64,000 bases of DNA from an uncultured Prevotellaceae bacterium (lineage in GTDB: Bacteria > Bacteroidota > Bacteroidia > Bacteroidales > Bacteroidaceae): positions 1 through 64,000 of the forward strand of contig OMWC01000005.1 in NCBI GenBank assembly GCA_900314655.1, given 5' to 3'. The notes under the pieces were generated by a model. That model was given only the letters and a program-made list of their open reading frames with translations, was not told the DNA's origin and did not search any database. Below are positions 60,781-64,000 of the stretch, one piece after another (within the stretch, counting starts at the first letter, position 1; the number at the start of each line of letters is the position of its first letter). The position numbers and the translations under genes were made by a program.

Positions 60781-63700
60781 TTACATTGACTCTACAATTT
60801 TGATTTCATCTTCCGTCAGCCCATACAGCTGATAGACGCGCTGGTCTATTTCGCGGTCGGTCTGGGCAATCTGTTCCGAGAGCTGCTGGCAGTCGTTGCG
60901 GTATTGGTTGAAGTAGTCTTCCCATTCGTCTTGCTGCGCGAGCGAGAGGTTAATCTTCTGCTTCTTCAGCTCAGCCACGAAGGCCTTGAATTCCAGCTGG
61001 TCGAATGTCTGCAACGCCGTCGTTATCTTCACGCCCTCGAAGTTTTCCGAAAGGCGGCGCAGGAAACGAGCGCGCTTCTCCTGCAATTGCTTATGAAGGG
61101 ATAAAATCGTGTCGGCGAGAGAGAATAAAGCGTCATCTTCGCTAATATTAGGAATAGGTATTTTGCCAAAATACTTCCATATCAGTTGATAGCCATTCTG
61201 AATTTGGGAGCAGAACTTCGTTATCAGCCACCAGCCCATACGAGAATTGAAAATGGCAAGCAACGCCTTGCACTCAGTTGGGATAAACCACATAGAATTG
61301 TTTGAATAGAATCCCTCCGTGTCGTAAATAAAACAAGGCTTTACTTGGAATGCTTGATACATTATCTTAGACTTGGCAAACTGATTGTAATAATCGCATG
61401 CTCGTAACTCCCACCAAAAATCTCCCTTGTCTGTTCTTTTCCTGCCCTTTTCAGCAAATGGTTCCAGCCATTCAGCTATTGAAGGATATTCTGCCTTTAG
61501 ATAGTTCCATGCATCAGCTTCATTATCGAACGTCTGCTCCCTTTGTGTCCAGCCTTTCTCAAACAAAATGAGATAGCTGACAGCTTCTGGCTTTCCGTAT
61601 GGAGTGATATTCCGTCCTTGCAAGAAAGGATAGATTCTTTCTTTGGCTCTTTCGTCCTCAGAGACGATTCTTTGGTATGTATTGGCATCAATAAGGAAAG
61701 CCTCTGAAAGTCCTGTTAATACACCTCTGTATGCTTCACCTCCGATAAAGTCTCTGAGAGTTTGATGACAAGACGAAAGGCGTTCCAGCATAGCATTTTC
61801 TTTTTGAGATGAGATAACCCATGTGTCGCTGGTGAATTGCGAAAGGTCAAACACCTCTTCCATGTTCTTTACATTCTGAATAAAATCTTGTGCATCAGCT
61901 GCTTTAAGAACAGACACACACATTTGTTTGGCTGGTTCGGAATTACGTCCAATGAATATGCAGGGATAGGTGGTAGCGCCTTCGAATATTTGTATATCGC
62001 CAAAATCGATTAGTCTTTCCAATCGTTTACTCAAGAAATATGCTCTCAGTTCTTTGCCATAGCCTGCCTGTAGCCACTTATTAGGCATTATGTAGGAAAC
62101 AATCCCATTAGGTTTAGAAAGTTGGAAACCCTTTTCAACAAATACACAATATAAGTCTCCTCTTTTATTATATGTCCAATATCCAACCTTTTGCAATTGG
62201 TTGGAAGTATCGAGTATGCTTTCAAGATGCACATACGGCGGATTACCAATCACGACATCGAATCCTCCGCGCTCGAACACTTTGGGGAACTGCTCCTGCC
62301 AGTTGAAGGCTTTGTCGCCTGCAACGGCGGGGTCGCTGATGAGCGAGTTGCCGCACTTGATGTTCTGGTTCAGCGAGTTCAGTTTGCGATGGGGCTTGGC
62401 GGTGCGCAGCCAGAGGGCTAGCTGGGCAATCTCCACGCTCTCCTCGTTGATGTCAACGCCGTAGAGGTTGTTCTCCAAGATGCTGTTTTCCACATCTTGG
62501 AACTGGATGGAATATCCCGACACCTTGGTCTCCATCTCGTCGATGAGCTTGTGCTCGTCCATCAGGAAACGGAGGGCGGCATTGAGGAAGGCGCCACTAC
62601 CACAGGCGGGGTCGAGGATGGTGATTTGCAAGAGCCATTCGCGGTATTGCTGCAACTGGTCGAGCAGGCGCTTCTTGGTCTGCATCTGGCGGCGTTGGTC
62701 GGAGAAATATTCTTCTTCAACGATGCCAAATTGCTGTTTCTTCTCAGCACAGAGCCGTCCCACGGTATTCTCCACGATGTACTTCGTAATATACTGAGGA
62801 GTATAGAACACGCCGTCTTGCTTGCGCTTGGAGAGCCTCTCCCCCAGCCCCTCCCCCATAGGGAGGGGAGCCGATGCCGATTGTATCTGTTGCGTCACCT
62901 CTTCAATCTCCGAAAGCGAGTTCTCGAAGATATGGCCGAGGATGTTCACGTCCACATCGCTCTCGAAGTCGTATTCCGAAAGCTTCCGGCAATGCTCAGC
63001 CAGCAGGTCATCAGAAATCGTAATATTATCGAGCACCTCGTCGGGCTTGAACAATCCGCCGTTATAGGCGAATATCTCGTATTTCTTACCCTTGAAGCCC
63101 GTATTCATATAGCCGAAATACTTCTTCAAACGGTCGTAGAACGGGCGGTATTCGTCCATCTCCTTCAGTTGTTCCCATTGGTCGATAATCTGCACCATCG
63201 AGTTGGGCGGCAGCAGACCGCAATCCTCTGCGAAGAAGATGAAGAGCAGGCGGTCGAGCAGCTTCTGAGTCTTCTTGAAGAGCAACAGCTGCCACTCCTT
63301 CTCGTCCTCGCCTTCGGCGACGGGATTATTCTTCAGGATATCGGTAAAGAGTGCGCGCTTGAACTGCGAGTAGTCACGATAAAGCGCTTTGGTAATCTGG
63401 TCTTCTGAGGACACCGATTCGCCTTTCATCTGCAAGGCAACGCCTTTGGCCACCTGCTGCCATGCCAGGCAGAGGTAGAGCTCGCGGAATTCGTCTTCGG
63501 TAAGCGTGAACAGATTCCACTCTCGGTATTCCACGGCGTTATCAATGTAGAGGCGCAGCTTCTCGAAGTTGGAAATCACCACAAGCCAGCATTGAGGATG
63601 CTGGCTCTTGTAGTTGAAGGCCTGCGGCTCCACTTTCGAGAGGTCGGTGGTCTTATGGTCTTTCAGCTCTATCACGCCAATCACCTTACCGTCGAGCTGG

Positions 63701-63978
63701 ATGGCCCCATCGGCTTTCTTCGAGTTGGTCTCGTTCTTCTTCTCGGTGATGAGGTTATAGTCGGGCGAGGGGTTGAGCGTGTAGCCCAGTATCTTCACGA
63801 ACAGTTCGCGGAGAAACCCCTCCTGAAACTGCTCTTCCTTCGATTGCAGTATGTTCTGCTGGATGTCCTTGTTCAGGAAATATTGCTGGAACGCCTCCCA
63901 AGGCTGGTTGGTGATTTCCTTGGGTAGCGCCTGCTTGTATTTATTGACTATTGTTTTCTGGAATAGCATAGTTGACAA
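60781..63978 (-). CDS. type IIG (Eco57I-like) restriction-modification enzyme
   Basis: The 1065-aa product combines three parts. First is an N-terminal PD-(D/E)XK-type nuclease domain (about 60-120: YTLNPSPDYNLITEKKNETN, KADGAIQLDGKVIGVIELKD). Next is a helical linker and a gamma-type N6-adenine methyltransferase with motif I DPACGSGAFL (from D456) and motif IV NPPY (N579). Last is a target-recognition region (about 720-950, SKIMYQAFQVKPCFIYDTEG, FCSQIQNGYQLIWKYFGKIP) and a helical end. Single-chain enzymes of this kind cut and methylate DNA and often defend against phages. An in-frame palindromic element encodes APLPMGEGLGERL (about 370-382), between the helical region and RKQDGVFYTPQYITKYIV. 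The start at 63978 is the first ATG, close to the window end, and the sequence before it is noncoding for 19 nt only. Confidence 0.88.
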   Translation of the reverse strand: MSTMLFQKTIVNKYKQALPKEITNQPWEAFQQYFLNKDIQQNILQSKEEQFQEGFLRELFVKILGYTLNPSPDYNLITEKKNETNSKKADGAIQLDGKVIGVIELKDHKTTDLSKVEPQAFNYKSQHPQCWLVVISNFEKLRLYIDNAVEYREWNLFTLTEDEFRELYLCLAWQQVAKGVALQMKGESVSSEDQITKALYRDYSQFKRALFTDILKNNPVAEGEDEKEWQLLLFKKTQKLLDRLLFIFFAEDCGLLPPNSMVQIIDQWEQLKEMDEYRPFYDRLKKYFGYMNTGFKGKKYEIFAYNGGLFKPDEVLDNITISDDLLAEHCRKLSEYDFESDVDVNILGHIFENSLSEIEEVTQQIQSASAPLPMGEGLGERLSKRKQDGVFYTPQYITKYIVENTVGRLCAEKKQQFGIVEEEYFSDQRRQMQTKKRLLDQLQQYREWLLQITILDPACGSGAFLNAALRFLMDEHKLIDEMETKVSGYSIQFQDVENSILENNLYGVDINEESVEIAQLALWLRTAKPHRKLNSLNQNIKCGNSLISDPAVAGDKAFNWQEQFPKVFERGGFDVVIGNPPYVHLESILDTSNQLQKVGYWTYNKRGDLYCVFVEKGFQLSKPNGIVSYIMPNKWLQAGYGKELRAYFLSKRLERLIDFGDIQIFEGATTYPCIFIGRNSEPAKQMCVSVLKAADAQDFIQNVKNMEEVFDLSQFTSDTWVISSQKENAMLERLSSCHQTLRDFIGGEAYRGVLTGLSEAFLIDANTYQRIVSEDERAKERIYPFLQGRNITPYGKPEAVSYLILFEKGWTQREQTFDNEADAWNYLKAEYPSIAEWLEPFAEKGRKRTDKGDFWWELRACDYYNQFAKSKIMYQAFQVKPCFIYDTEGFYSNNSMWFIPTECKALLAIFNSRMGWWLITKFCSQIQNGYQLIWKYFGKIPIPNISEDDALFSLADTILSLHKQLQEKRARFLRRLSENFEGVKITTALQTFDQLEFKAFVAELKKQKINLSLAQQDEWEDYFNQYRNDCQQLSEQIAQTDREIDQRVYQLYGLTEDEIKIVESM
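62831..62873. repeat. palindromic element inside the restriction-modification gene
   Basis: GAGCCTCTCCCCCAGCCCCT, then CCCCCATAGGGAGGGGAG, is translated as APLPMGEGLGERL just before the methyltransferase domain. Confidence 0.75.
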
Positions 63979-64000
63979 GATTCTAAGTTAAGTGCAAAGA

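Overview
The window looks like a chromosome segment of a Bacteroidales bacterium, most probably a gut or rumen Prevotella-type species. The evidence is a SusC/SusD pair, a hybrid two-component regulator with a Reg_prop propeller, many surface or periplasmic glycosidases with signal peptides, Bacteroidetes-type promoters (TTTG about 20 nt before TAnnTTTG), and Bacteroidales mobile-element genes (RhuM, Rha, BT4734/DUF3987-type primase-helicase). The species cannot be fixed from the sequence alone.

Layout. (1) 1-3266: two outer-membrane beta-barrel genes with a small unknown gene between them. (2) 3369-4546: a YhcG/DUF1016 PD-(D/E)XK nuclease gene whose start looks frameshifted. (3) About 4975-13870: an AT-rich island bounded by two copies of a roughly 230-bp direct repeat. 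It carries a four-gene operon of secreted caspase, ECF sigma factor, single-span anti-sigma-like protein and secreted TPR-CHAT protease. Downstream are two small membrane-protein genes, a PIF1-type helicase gene and another small membrane protein. (4) 13948-14112: a truncated TerC-like remnant. (5) 14125-53081: a large pectin (rhamnogalacturonan) utilisation locus: GH35, DUF2264, GH105, a PL26-like lyase, a hybrid regulator, SusC, SusD, GH3, GH2, a GH78-BNR fusion, GH140, GH95, an esterase, a GH43-plus-(alpha/alpha)6 giant and a PfkB kinase. (6) 53103-59091: a mobile-element or prophage remnant. (7) 59385-63978: a coiled-coil protein and a type IIG restriction-modification enzyme running to the window edge.

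The most interesting unit is the island. Three sites, upstream of the small membrane-protein genes and of the helicase gene, share the bipartite sequence AACCTT, exactly 13 nt, TCATWAAGG plus TAGA. None of the three has the usual TAnnTTTG box, whereas the protease/sigma operon itself has a good housekeeping promoter. The simplest model is that the proteases cut the periplasmic part of the anti-sigma-like protein, freeing the sigma factor to switch on the membrane-protein and helicase genes. This resembles in logic, though not in topology, the Csx29 (TPR-CHAT)/Csx30/sigma module of type III-E CRISPR systems, but no CRISPR array is present. The model is inference; the genes, catalytic motifs and repeated sites are visible.

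A second theme is a family of GC-rich palindromes (core like CTCCCTAAGCAGGGAG) and several short tandem-repeat families. They sit in the gaps and, in frame, inside many genes: three near-identical 66-bp copies lie in the regulator alone, and others lie in GH35, the lyase, GH2, the esterase, the primase-helicase and the restriction enzyme. Some repeats form signal peptides or contribute stop codons.

In the pectin locus, SusC/SusD would import oligosaccharides, the regulator would sense them across the inner membrane, and the lyase, GH105, GH35, GH78, GH140, GH95, GH2, GH3 and GH43-type enzymes would strip backbone and side chains, with the PfkB kinase acting on a released sugar in the cytoplasm. 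GH140 and GH95 together with the giant fusion point towards rhamnogalacturonan-II side chains.
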